64,000 nt of DNA, from assembly GCA_963970005.1 (NCBI GenBank), contig CAXAMN010025650.1:563016-627015 (forward strand), in the 5' to 3' direction. Shown one piece after another: positions 21,715-31,931 of the stretch; position 1 is the stretch's first letter, and each line of letters begins with the position of its first letter. The notes below the pieces were generated by a model that was not told the origin of the DNA, did not search any database, and saw only the letters and a program-made list of their open reading frames with translations. Source of the DNA: Durusdinium trenchii (Eukaryota; Sar; Dinophyceae; Suessiales; Symbiodiniaceae). The position numbers and the translations under genes are program-made.

Positions 21715-21832
21715 GTACTTTGTGCGCCAGTTGTGGAACTCCTTGACCTGGAGCGAGACCATGGGATGGTCCAATGTGATGGATCCGATGGTGCGTCCTT
21801 CGTTATATGCCTCAGCTGCATATGTGCAGGTG
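21715..21832 (+). CDS. Possible internal exon, unknown product
   Basis: Bounded by ACTCAG on the left and CAG|GTGG on the right, this 118-base segment is open and encodes VLCAPVVELLDLERDHGMVQ followed by CDGSDGASFVICLSC. The antisense frame is also open. It may belong with the segments near 22201-22478 and 23400-23838. Confidence 0.35.
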
Positions 21833-22200
21833 GTTAATGTTCCTGGGACGAGAAGCATACATTGGCATACCCGGCATGCATCAAACCGTATGTAGAAAGA
21901 GCCTATGTATTGTATGGTACCAGTGTAGAAGCAGGTTGACAAGGCCTTTGTGCAAATGGATATATGACCCATCCTTGTGACCACTGAGGCTCTTTTGTCG
22001 CATCCCTCGCCCACATGCGCTCACTTTGAGATCAGCACGAAAGATTTGATAGCAGATGCAGCTGGACTTTCTTTGACAACCTCAAAATCCACCGGGACTG
22101 ATCGTGGGCAAGGATAGAATCGGAAGCCCACATTGTCACTCTGAATCCTTCAAAGAATATCCTAGGACTGTGGTCCACATTCCAGCACCAAACCTGATCC

Positions 22201-22478
22201 TTGAGGACGAACCTGAAGGCCTATCCGGATATCGCCCGTATTGCTTTAATTCTGGGCACGCAAGGACCTTTGGTCGCTTCAGTCTCTGAATGTGATGCAG
22301 CACGCGCAATGGCACATCTGTTTAATGCGCGACGCTTCCTGGACATTCGCTACAGTTTGGCACTGCTTCACCTGCAGAAAGCTGAAGAGGCGGGCTTTTC
22401 GTTTATGAGCGGATCCCTCATGAGGCGCTGGTGTAACATTTCCGCATTAAACATGTTCTTGTTCTGGTTGTTTGGGTG
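22201..22478 (+). CDS. Possible exon, unknown product
   Basis: Open + frame encoding DIARIALILGTQGPLVASV, CDAARAMAHLFNARRFLDI and LALLHLQKAEEAGFSFMSG, all of ordinary globular composition. The stop at the end may lie in an intron. I do not recognise the family, and splice sites were not settled. Confidence 0.3.
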
Positions 22479-23400
22479 ATTTGATGCATGATGTGTGTTG
22501 TTGATGATATTTTCCTGGGTGTTTCCAGGGAACTGCTCCATAGAGCCTTCCTTAAATGCCGGGCTATATCATGTTTGCGACATCATATTCAAGAGCTATG
22601 ACTTGAAACAGTTGAGTCAGTTGAGAAAACTAAATCTTAAGAAACGCCAAAAGAAAACGGCAAACGTCGAACACATACACGTCCGAAAGCGGCAAAATGT
22701 GATAGCATTGAACACATGATCCGATAAAATCAATTACACAAACAAAAAGATAACAATGTTGCATGGCTCCAAAACTAGGCTCACGGAAAACTGCAGGTAT
22801 TTTTGCATACCTTGGCTGTTCTGTTTCTTCCTTCCCTTCCAAGCATGCATCTTCTTCCAAACGTTTGTTCATGTTGATCAATGAAGGGGCATCCAGAATT
22901 GATAAAGATAGAACTCACTGCAACATTGACGAACACACATTGGAATGGTCATGAATGCCCCTAGGCACACCCATGAGTGCCCCTCCCATGAAGCCCCTTG
23001 ATCCCATTGCGTTTTACCATTTTACCTCCAGACTGCGCTTCCCTTCCAGACCTTGTGCTGGATTTGGCGCTTGCCAACAGTGTCAACAGGACATTGCAAC
23101 ATGCGAAGTGATGCGAAGTTGTTTCAGGATGTATTATATAACTTGGCGTGCGGGATTGCGCATGTTCACTTTGTTCGTGAGGTTGGACACACTGTTGCTT
23201 CGTGAGCGAACCTTTCTTGACATCTAAGGGGTGGGAATGGGATGGGACAGTGTTGCGTTTTTGCAGGGACTTCCTCAATTCGGGGCATACTGCACATTCT
23301 TGATGTTCGGTGTAGATCATTGCGCTTTGCAACCTCAATGCAGCCATCGCGGGTTGAACCGCCAAGTAGCACTGTTCTCGTGAACGGCTCCGCACAGCAG

Positions 23401-23838
23401 CACCAACACGGCACCAGCGCTGGAAATGAATGTCCCAGGCCTTGAGGCTTCACTCAAAAGAGTCTCGAAGGAGTTCCTAGTAGCAAGAATGCTACTACTC
23501 GTAAGGCCAGGAGCCCCTAGTAGCGTCCTTGCTCTTAGTAGTAAGGCCAAGAGCCCCTAGTAGTACTGTTCGCACAGGTGGAATTACGAGCACTTGAGCA
23601 GTTTGCCGAAGGGAATCGCATTGAGATGCCTGGCATTTGGGAAGTTCATGAGCGGCTCAAAGAAGGCAGGACAGAGAAGCGTAGGAAGGCAGATGCCATT
23701 GCAATGCTCAGTCAATGGGATGGCTTTGACCTTGCAGAGACTCCCTTAAAGGTCTCCTTGAACAGCAGCGATGGCGTTCTGAGCCAACAAAACAAACCTT
23801 TGCCTTCGTTGCACAAGAACCCGGGCCCCTTGGCTTAA
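23401..23838 (+). CDS. 3' exons of an unrecognised gene, intron made of repeats
   Basis: A short exon ending at 23470 (about 70 bases, PALEMNVPGLEASLKRVSK) joins in phase 0 to the terminal exon 23578-23838, which encodes VELRALEQFAEGNRIEMPGI, WEVHERLKEGRTEKRRKAD and so on to TAA. The intron (23471-23577) starts with GA, ends with CAG and consists almost wholly of modular repeat words. The product is charged and helical at this end; no family recognised. The terminal exon is the better supported part. Confidence 0.5.
23471..23577 (+). mobile_element. Introner-like repeat array filling an intron
   Basis: GAGTTCCTAGTAGCAAG at the left, then AAGGCCAGGAGCCCCTAGTAG and GCGTCCTTGCTCTTAGTAG words, then CGCACAG at the right. 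Nearly all 107 bases are modular repeat, with exon sequence directly on either side. Confidence 0.65.
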
Positions 23839-23844
23839 AACGCC

Positions 23845-23895
23845 TCCAACCTGCTAGCGATGGCCTCCAATAGCAATGGCCTCCAACCTACTACA
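23845..23895. repeat. 21-bp family repeats
   Basis: Three copies of GATGGCCTCCAA, beginning just past the stop of the preceding terminal exon. Confidence 0.8.
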
Positions 23896-24165
23896 CTACG
23901 AACGAGTCCTTCTCACACTTTTGCCAAGAACTGGCCCGAACGAGGCTTTTTCTGATGAAAGTGTTTTTCATGGAAACTTCTCCCTGAGATCGGAAGGCTA
24001 GGAGAGAAGCTTCAAGCAGACCCCCTAGAGGGAGCCGTACTTTTCAAGCTGTACTTTTCATGGATATTTATCGCTTGGCGTGAAATTTGGAGGAAGAATG
24101 GAGGCCATCACTACTAGTTGGAGGCCATCGCTATTAGGTTCCTTTTGCTATTAGGTTGGAAATTC

Positions 24166-27100
24166 TCGCTTGGCATGAGGTTTGGACCCCTTTCATTATG
24201 GGATCCTTTCATCACGCCTGTTTTCTCGGCCTCCGTGAACGATGGGGTGATTGAGAGACTACTAGCGCTGCTGGGTGTGAAGAGCCAAACATTTGTGGAA
24301 ATAGGCACGGTCTAAAGAACATTCATGTGGAAGAGCGCCACAAAGACACTGCAACATGGATGTCATGTCACTCTCCAGCGTTCGGTGTGTTGATTTGTTT
24401 AGACGTTGTCCCTTGAAGCCTTGCAGGAACTCAATTGGGTGATCAGTGCAACACTAGATACCTGCGCTCTCGTTTTGGCTTTCATGGTTTGATGAGACTT
24501 CGGCATAACAGCACAGTTGCAGATAGGAGAGCTCGAAGAGGTCTTGGCCTTTATTGCCCCTTACTACCCTTAAAGAGTCCCACCAAGATAGGCCTGGTTG
24601 TGATCCATGATAATATGCCTGCAAGTCGCAGAGAAGCGGGCTTGGAGGCATCACACTACCCGCCTGATTGCTATAAACAGGAAAGTTTGTTTTGCTTATC
24701 TTCCAAGGTGAATGGTTGGTTGGGTAGGGACACCGTGGGATGTGAAACAATATAGGTGCTGAAATCCCTCACTCGTATGCTGGCAAGCGAAATCGTTCGC
24801 CCCGGGCTGCAACCGCTTTGCCTAATCACATCGGTTCACATTGGCGATTTCATCTCTGATCGATTCATAACCTCCTGCAATCTTCTCCACAAGCTACAGT
24901 CGGCCCTTGATACATCCTCCCTTGCACCGGATAACGGAGGGAAGTTGTAAGGCGAGCTCAACTGGATGGTTAGCCTGTGTGCGCTGGCCTAGCAGGCTGA
25001 ATTGGAGGCCCTCTCTTGGGCCATAAGGCCCTAAAGAACGGGGCAAGTCACCACACTTGGATGTTGCAGACCTGACACCTTGACTCTTGGCAGTGGTGGC
25101 CTAGGCCCCTGCGTGTGCAGGTCCCTTCCAAGGCCGTAGCTCCCGTGATCGACTCTGCTTCCTTCGAGAAGAGGTTTCTGCGAGTTGGATGAGTCATACC
25201 GAATGGCCTTCAGCTCGAGACCTGAGTTGTCCCCATTGGTCCCCACACCGAGTGTATCTTCCAATGGCAAGCGCGGACCCAACAGGTACCGATCTTACCA
25301 GGTGAAGCACTACGTCTACCCAGCTCACCCCTTGGGGTTGTCACGGTCAATAACTGGAGGGACGTGACGTCTTCTGGTCCGTCATGAAGCTGCTGTCTCT
25401 TCCTTGATTTGGGAGGGCAGCGCTTACACTAGTTTCAATTTGCTCTCTTCCCTTTCCATATGTTTTTAAGTGTCGTATTGGGTTGTTTGGCAACACGACA
25501 CTCCTGTCCGATACTTGTGAGGGGGTGAGGTATAGGTGCTCCGTCTCCTGCACAAGCTTCTGTGTGCGAGTAGTCGAAAAGGAACGATGGGGCAGAACAT
25601 ACAGCTAACTTCATACCCTTAGGTTTCTTGTTTTAACTCTTTCGTCCTTTTGTCCAGACTCCAGACGTGTCTTTCTTTTATTTATTTCTTTCTTATGTAT
25701 GCTTCTTGCCTCTTGCCTCGTGGAAACAGAAACAAAGAACCTGCGCTTACTCTACTGCTCCGGCACGACCTGCATTAAATGACCTTCATGAAAGAAGGGG
25801 AGGTATGTACTCAACAGCACTTCGCTACAACACAGCACCTGCGGCAGCCAGCCACACAGATGTGAGCTGGATGCTCCTACTACTGCCGCCGACCTTTTGA
25901 CATCCACCAAAACTGGCGGCTCGCCAGCGCTCACTGCCGCTCGCATCCCTTTGTATAAGGATGGTCAAAGGTATTGTAGCGAAGGTGTGTCACGGTTAAC
26001 CTTGCTTGCTTTGTCGCAGTTGAGCCGGAGTTTCAAGCAGGACAGTAAACGTCCAGACCAAGAGGCCTAAGCGGATAACAATGAAAGATTTTGTTATAAG
26101 TTGTGTTGTTTTCTTGATGTTCTTTCTTTCTATTATATATCCAAGGAATAGTTAAGTAAGACTTCAAAAATAGAAGGATTATGTAAAAAAATCAACAGAA
26201 CACCTCAAAGGTCATGCTTTTTGAAAGATCTTCTCCCAGTGGCGTTCAGAGCTGTAATACGAGTTTCATGGCGAATCATACTGAATGATCATGCTATCAA
26301 ACGTCAAAGTTCGATGTTTCGAGTAGCAAAACTGCTAGCAGGAGCATGTAGAGGCATAATAATTACTTGGAGCACCTAGCTAGCAATAGCAAGAAGGAAA
26401 CCACTGGGGTTTTGAAGCAAGCCTCACATCGGCTTGCGACCAGAGAAGTCTTGGAAGCCTTCGCATGGTCAAAGCGATGCGCGCGAAGGATATCAGGTGG
26501 GATATGAGAAAAACAAAATGAAGTAGTAACAAGTGCCACGCTACTAGTAACAAGTGCCTTACTAGTAGTAACAAGAAGCTAGTAGAAACAAGTGCCTTAC
26601 TACTAGGAGCAAGGACGCTACTAGGATGTAAGGAACATATAAGTTTGGTCTAGTGGCTACGACACATCCCTCTGCGGTTACACCTCGGGTGCAACGCTAG
26701 CTGGACACGCGGGCCACTACCCCAACTCTGCAGTTGAGGGGATGAGCTAGGGTGTGGACCATTAAACAAATATATATATACAGTATATACAAGCCGTCGA
26801 CATAGTGTATCATGTATTCTTCAATCGGCCATGACTTTCCAGTTTTCAGACCCTACAGTTGAAACAGTAGCAAGGACGCTATTAGGTGGAGGCCATCGCA
26901 AGTAGGTTTCAGGCCATCGCTACTAGTAACTAAGAAGCTAAACTAAGAAGCTACTAGTAGGTCCTTCGTATGAGCGGACTTCTTCGCAGTTGCCTTCGCC
27001 TTCCAAGGATGGACGACAATTACGAAAACCATGAGATCAACTTAACTACCCATCGGGTGACGCCGGACAATGTCGTTGAGCTTTTGCAGAACTACTCCAC

Positions 27101-27512
27101 CCCATTGGACTTTGATGTTCTCTCGCTGGACTGTCTTTAAAGTTCGCAAGCTCAGCCTGTGCTTTTTGTCAATCAGCATACAGTAGCATGGGAATGGTTT
27201 GTGGCAGGACACTGATGGAAACCAATGGCTACTTTGGATGAAACTGAGCACAAGTGGCTTTCGTCCACGAATTGTACCTTGCTCCTTTGAGGTTCATCTA
27301 CCCTTTCTTGATGCAAACACCCCCACCGGTCAGGCACTAGCGGCACTAGTACTTCAAAGTGTCGACCTTGAGGTAGTCATTGAGTACGGGGAGGATCTTC
27401 CATATGATCAAGATGTTGCAGTGAGATTTTCGAACATTCCGATTCATCAGCTTTGCGACTTGGTTCGAGGAGCGTTTAGCATTTGTTATTCTTTCTGGCC
27501 TAAGTCTACCTA
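24166..27512 (+). CDS. FkbM-like (methyltransferase-like) protein, partial
   Basis: Exons join into a recognisable Rossmann-type family. Exon about 24173-24312 ends LLALLGVKSQTFVEIGT, with the SAM-binding-like VEIG motif. The next exon, ending at 24490, encodes GDQCNTRYLRSRFGFHGLM. After a 2.5 kb GA-AG intron, exon 27008-27128 encodes YENHEINLTTHRVTPDNVVE. A 79-base GA-AG intron follows; exon 27208-27273 encodes DTDGNQWLLWMKLSTSGFRP. A 99-base GT-AG intron follows; the exon from 27373 encodes VVIEYGEDLPYDQDVAVRF. The joined text reads LSLDTDGNQW...RPRIVVIEY, matching the LSLDIDGNDYW...RPRVVVIEYN signature of this group. All joins after 24490 keep frame. The function, probably methyl transfer to an unknown substrate, is inferred from the fold. 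The N-terminus and the C-terminal end are open, and the first intron's exact sites are unsettled. Confidence 0.7.
24950..26520. other. Large intron interior, unidentified repeat-like DNA
   Basis: This part of the 24491-27007 intron has several short open frames without family motifs. The block at about 25030-25560 is GC-richer and looks like an old interspersed element (for example near GACCTGAGTTGTCCCC), but I found no second copy in the window and no reverse transcriptase motif. Confidence 0.35.
26523..26626. repeat. Modular repeat array
   Basis: AACAAGTGCCACGCTACTAG, TAACAAGTGCCTTACTAG and AGCAAGGACGCTACTAGG words directly upstream of the SINE copy, within the large intron. Confidence 0.8.
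26645..26775 (+). mobile_element. tRNA-derived SINE, copy 1
   Basis: Begins GGTCTAGTGGCTACGACAC, an A-box-like tRNA segment. It shares with the copy at 28708 the blocks GACACATCCCT, GCGGGCCAC, CTGCAGTTGA and GAGCTAGGGTGTGGACC, and ends in an ATATATATA tail. The B-box part is shorter than in the other copy. It sits in the large intron of the FkbM-like gene. Confidence 0.7.
26866..26960. repeat. Mixed modular repeat array
   Basis: TGGAGGCCATCGC words of the 21-bp family joined to CTACTAGTAACTAAGAAGC, about 50 bases before the next exon of the FkbM-like gene. Confidence 0.75.
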
Positions 27513-28432
27513 AGTCTACCATTAGCGTATGCTATGCTAGAGCTAGCGGGGGACGCAGGGAAAGATAACTCCAACAGCTGGGCATGAATTTGCTGATTGC
27601 GCATTGGCAACCTTTTGCATTTGTCAGCAAACTTACGACCTTTGCACGTTTATCGACAACTCGTGTGTGTGTGTGTGTCTGTTTGTTAGACACTGCTGTC
27701 TTCTAAAAAGTAAACCTGTTCAATGAGCCATGTGTGCATGTTAACACAGCAATACGTCAGTGGGACACATGTGCCAACACATGTGCAAGCAGAATAGCAC
27801 CTCAACAAGCAAGAACCCAGGAACATCTTCCGGGCGTGGGCTTCGGAATCCCACAGCACGATTTGCGCATCTCAGCGTGACAATGTCTTAGTAGCTGGTA
27901 GCTGTTAGTGTGACCCATGCCAGTATGACAATATGTCGGCATGACAGCCTGGGAACTTGTCAGTGCAACATCACTCCAGCATATTAGTGTAACAAAGAAA
28001 CCTCGTCAGCGCGTCTACACGTTTGCGCGAAGGCATTCTAATATACACGACAAAGCATCATGATCATGATACCATTTATCGGCATGGCAACACCTTAGTG
28101 TGCTGGCAGTTTGGCAAAAACGCATGGTGGCCTGACGGCATGCCAACATGTCAGCGCAACAACAGGCCAACCTCGTGACGTGTCAGCAAAAACGCTCATA
28201 GCGGCATCTCATCGTATCTGCAAAGCACTCCGGAACTTGAAGGAAGCTGCTCCCAAACTCCAGAACCTCCTCCGGAGCCTGCTCCGGAACCTGCTCCGGG
28301 ATCCGGCTCGAGCAGGATCTGCTCCAAAGTCTTCACTGTGGCTGAAGACCACTAGCTTCGCTGTTGGGGAAAAAAGACGAGGTTGCATGCAATCGGCAAT
28401 TCAAAATGCATTTGATGGGTAGACACTGAGGC

Positions 28433-28590
28433 TTGGTGAACCTCGGACGAGCACCTGCATTATTTGCTGCAAGCTTGACTGCAATGCGAAATTTGGGACG
28501 TACGTTGGGATATGTCTTGGTGCACCTGGCGGCCGTGGACCGACAAACGAAAGAAATCACACTTGCACATGTATTGGTCATTTTCGCTAC
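28433..28590 (+). CDS. Possible exon, unknown product
   Basis: Open + segment encoding VNLGRAPALFAASLTAMRNL and GYVLVHLAAVDRQTKEITL. The composition is protein-like, and the segment stops at a modular repeat (GGTTGGAGGCCATCG), which could begin an intron. Not recognised. Confidence 0.3.
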
Positions 28591-28707
28591 TAGGTTGGAG
28601 GCCATCGTTAGTAGGTTCCTTAACGTATTTGTCTATATATTTGTTTTTTCGATTGGAGGCCAAGGTGTTTTCTTTTGTTCTGCAGACCTATCATCATTAC
28701 TTTTACA

Positions 28708-28850
28708 GTGTGGTTTAGTGGCTATGACACATCCCTCGTGTGTCAGACCCGGGTTTAATCCCCGAGTGCAACACTGGGTGGACAGGCGGGCCACCACCCC
28801 ACCCCTGCAGTTGACAGAGGGGCTCAGCTAGGGTGTGGACCGTTGAAACA
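28708..28850 (+). mobile_element. tRNA-derived SINE, copy 2
   Basis: GTGGTTTAGTGGCTATGACA resembles a tRNA D-arm with A box, and GGGTTTAATCCCCGAG resembles a T-arm with B box, spaced as in a tRNA. The tRNA-unrelated body (GGCGGGCCACCACCCC ... CAGCTAGGGTGTGGACC) is shared with the copy at 26645. A TTCC-rich tract follows. No protein is encoded; a LINE partner would have to supply mobility. Confidence 0.75.
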
Positions 28851-28860
28851 CAACACTTTG

Positions 28861-28990
28861 TTTGTTCCTTCCTTCCTTCCTTCCTTCCTTTCTTCCTTCC
28901 TTCCTTTCTTCCTTTCTTCCTTCCTTCCTTTCTTCCTTCCTTTCTTCCTTCCTTTCTTCCTTCCTTCCTTTCTTCCTTCCTTCCTTCCCT
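28861..28990. repeat. TTCC/TTTC microsatellite
   Basis: Pure pyrimidine tract of CTTCC and CTTTC units, about 130 bases, immediately 3' of the second SINE copy. The Lys/Glu/Arg/Gly-rich minus frame across it is an artefact. Confidence 0.95.
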
Positions 28991-29376
28991 CCCCACTTCA
29001 TGATTTGCTTTGACAAGTGCCTGACTATTTGCTTCGGTGTGATGAATTAAGTGGAACCAGAAACCATGACTGATTGAGTTGCTCAAAAGTCTGAGACTGA
29101 ATGACATGCTTTTCTCCAGGATCTAACCTTTGTGAGATCCGACCTGCTGGCCTCAAGCAATCTCAGATTCCCTGCTCAGGAGACGAGCTGATGAATTCCA
29201 CTTTGAGGTTCGTTATTTTTTGCTCATAGAATCTCATAGACTCATAGCCCCACTTATGAGACTGCAGGGCATGCCATTTGTGGGCGCAGAAATGCGCATC
29301 AGACCCTTAAAGCTGTGGCCCAGCCTCCGCTTGAGCTTTGTGGCCTAAAAGTCGCTGGTTTTGTGGCGATTCAGAG

Positions 29377-30046
29377 TAGCTTCTTGTTACTAGAAGCAAG
29401 AATGCTCCTAGTAGCGATGCCAGGAGCCCCCAGTAGCGTCCTTGCTCCTAGTAGTATGGCCAGGAGCCTCTAGTAGCGCCCTTGCTCCTAGTAGCGATGC
29501 ACGTTGTTCCTAGTAGCGATGCACTTTGTTCCTAGTAGCTTGCTTCTTCTTTTGAGTTTTGGAAAGGATTTTGTTCCTTCCAAGCTCCGGATTCCATTCG
29601 GAAGCAGATGGAACATTCCTTTCTTTGTGGTGGGGAATGGATGCCATATGCTTGGGTCATGTTCATCCCGATGTGGGTCATTTCACGTAAGTGGCTCAAA
29701 ATTGCATAGGGTTAAACATGCACGACACATTCTGTTCTGTCAAGGACGATCCGGCTGGACTATGTGCACTTGCTCGATATCAGGCCTGTCCTGTCGATCG
29801 ACCCTTTGAAACCACTGCAGTAGTAGCTTCTTTGTTACTAGTAGTAAGGCACTTGTTACTAGAAGCGATGCACTTGTTCCTAGTAGCTNNNNNNNNNNTT
29901 GTTACTAGAAGCGATGCACTTGTTCCTAGTAGCTTCTTGTTACTAGTAGTACGGCCAGGAGCCCCTAGTAGCGAACATTGTTCCTAGTAGCGAGGCCAGG
30001 AGCCCCTAGTAGCGTCCGATCGCTCCTAGTAGCGATGCCCTTGTTT
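29377..30046. repeat. Modular repeat arrays with assembly gap
   Basis: Arrays at about 29377-29545 and 29818-30046. Ten Ns at 29889-29898 interrupt two near-identical 36-base units (TTGTTACTAGAAGCGATGCA and so on), so the true copy number is unknown. The segment between the arrays (29690-29820) is open on + (DTFCSVKDDPAGLCALARY) and could be an exon. Confidence 0.85.
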
Positions 30047-30249
30047 GAAAGGAATTCACTCGGTGTTTTTCTAGTTTTGGCTTTGACCACCAACCCATGG
30101 CTACTTGCAGCGAGTCATATCCGTTCTATCAAGCCACCCTTTGCTGATCATTTGGAAGAAAAAAACTGTTTTACAAGGTCACAAGCTGCCTTTCTTTCTG
30201 TAAGGCCTTCCTTCAGGTTTTAATACTTTGCTTCCCTGTTTTCGGAACA

Positions 30250-30753
30250 GGGCTATGTGCCAGTTCTAGCCAGAGTCTTTCTACTCGCAAGGGCACCAAA
30301 GAAAGAAAGAAAGATTGAAAGACACATCATAAACACAATCAAGTCGAGAGCAAAAGAATTCACACAAGAGAGCTCACGTGGTCGAGGCGCCCGGTCGACA
30401 ACTTGGTTGCTCAAAGACTTGGCCCAAAGAACCACCTTCCAAGGCTGGGTTTATGATGGATGGACGGTCAACATGGGCTACGGGTAGAATGTGGGAATGA
30501 CTCTTGAGTCAAACGCCTTAGTGGGGGGACGATCGTTGCCCAACAACAGTGCCACCAGGCCGCCGGGGCCCACAAACAGTTCCTCCACCCCGACCGATTG
30601 GAACCATGCAGAACTTTACCACAGGTGCATTCATTCAGTTCCTTCCTCCCTTAGGAGCTGCTAACGACAGCGAAAGCAGCCTTGGCTGGGGACTACCGTT
30701 TGGAGAACGCCCATTGGCCGATAGAACAGATCCTGCACACCTTTTGCGAATGA
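30250..30753 (+). CDS. 3' exons of an unrecognised gene
   Basis: An open segment from the acceptor near 30249 encodes VPVLARVFLLARAPKKERK and TTFQGWVYDGWTVNMGYG. The terminal piece 30655-30753, directly after CCCTTAG, encodes ELLTTAKAALAGDYRLENAH and WPIEQILHTFCE before TGA. Which frame crosses the intervening Pro-rich stretch is uncertain. No family recognised. Confidence 0.4.
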
Positions 30754-31931
30754 GGAGAAATGGGTTTCCTGCACACCAAGCAAGCGCAGTGGGCAAAAAA
30801 GGACAGACAAGCCACACGAGCCAGATCTCCATGTTCTTTCCGCACAGTTAGCAGCTGTTCCACTGAGTGTCATATCACTCAGAAGTGCGTTGAAACGTCT
30901 TTAAACTGGATCATGGGCGCCATGGCCTTCCTTTCGCCGTCAACAGCTTCATTGCCCTCGAGGATCCAATATCTTCTCAACATGTTCATCAAGCACTGGC
31001 CTGTAGAATGGACAAACAACTGGCCATGGATGCATATTTGAACGGTAGTGAACACCCCTGTCTGTATCAGAGAGTGTTGCTGTAAGAGTCCAAAATTCCC
31101 CTGAAGATTTGCACTGCTTACTTGCTGCTACTCACAAGCACTTTAACTACAACTCTTTGCCGCGACATGACGCGCTTGTGGTGAGATGCAGAAGCGGAAG
31201 GTGGTGCAATACCTCAGCAAGTAGCTTGATTTGGCAAAAGTCCCGCTCAGGAGTCGTTTTGCTATGCAGCAACAGTTTGTGTTTCTTTGGCCAGAGGTCG
31301 GGATTTGAAGATACATAAATATAAACGGACTGTATTCCATTCTCAAGTTCGTTCGTTCACGCCTTATAACGGGGGTGTCTTTTTCTAGCGTACGTGTCAG
31401 CCTTCATGTCCAACATAGGAGGGTGGAAGCAGGAAAGAAGGAATCATTCAAGATTCATGCCCAAGTAGGCAACATCCTTGTTCAGGGCAAGACCCAGGGT
31501 GTTTATCAAACCGCAAGAATTTTCCAAGGTACATCCGCGGATTGAATGCAGATCAAGTTTCTTCGAGAGCCTTGGAATGCAGATAGGTAATGTCGGTCAA
31601 ATCATATCAAGTTATCAAGTAACTCAACTGACTTGCTGCAGATGGTGATGTTGGTGTGTGTGTGTGTGTTGCGGAGCCAATGGTGATGTAAAGGTCCTAC
31701 TGTGTTGAAAAGGACAATTAATTTACCTGCAGCACACTTCACACTTGCTTGCAGAACATTTGTCCCAAGAGCTACAAACAATTGAGCAGCATAGTTGCCA
31801 AAACAATAGCAGGAACATGCAAATCATAAAGACAACATGGTAGGAGCGAATGTAGGAGAGCGGCGTGTTCACTATGTTTCAACAGCTATTGAGTGGTAAA
31901 TCACACTGTTTTGTGTGTTGTTTTGTTTCAG

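Noticed and set aside
22961-23395. Minus-strand 144-residue frame
   Set aside because: No motif and no conserved splice context; the + strand carries better exon candidates at its 3' side.
25031-25560. Retrotransposon coding remnant
   Set aside because: The GC-richer block looks element-like, but I found no reverse transcriptase, integrase or gag motif and no second copy in the window.
28715-29107. Minus-strand 130-residue Lys/Glu/Gly/Arg-rich protein
   Set aside because: It is the translation of the TTCC/TTTC microsatellite and the SINE.
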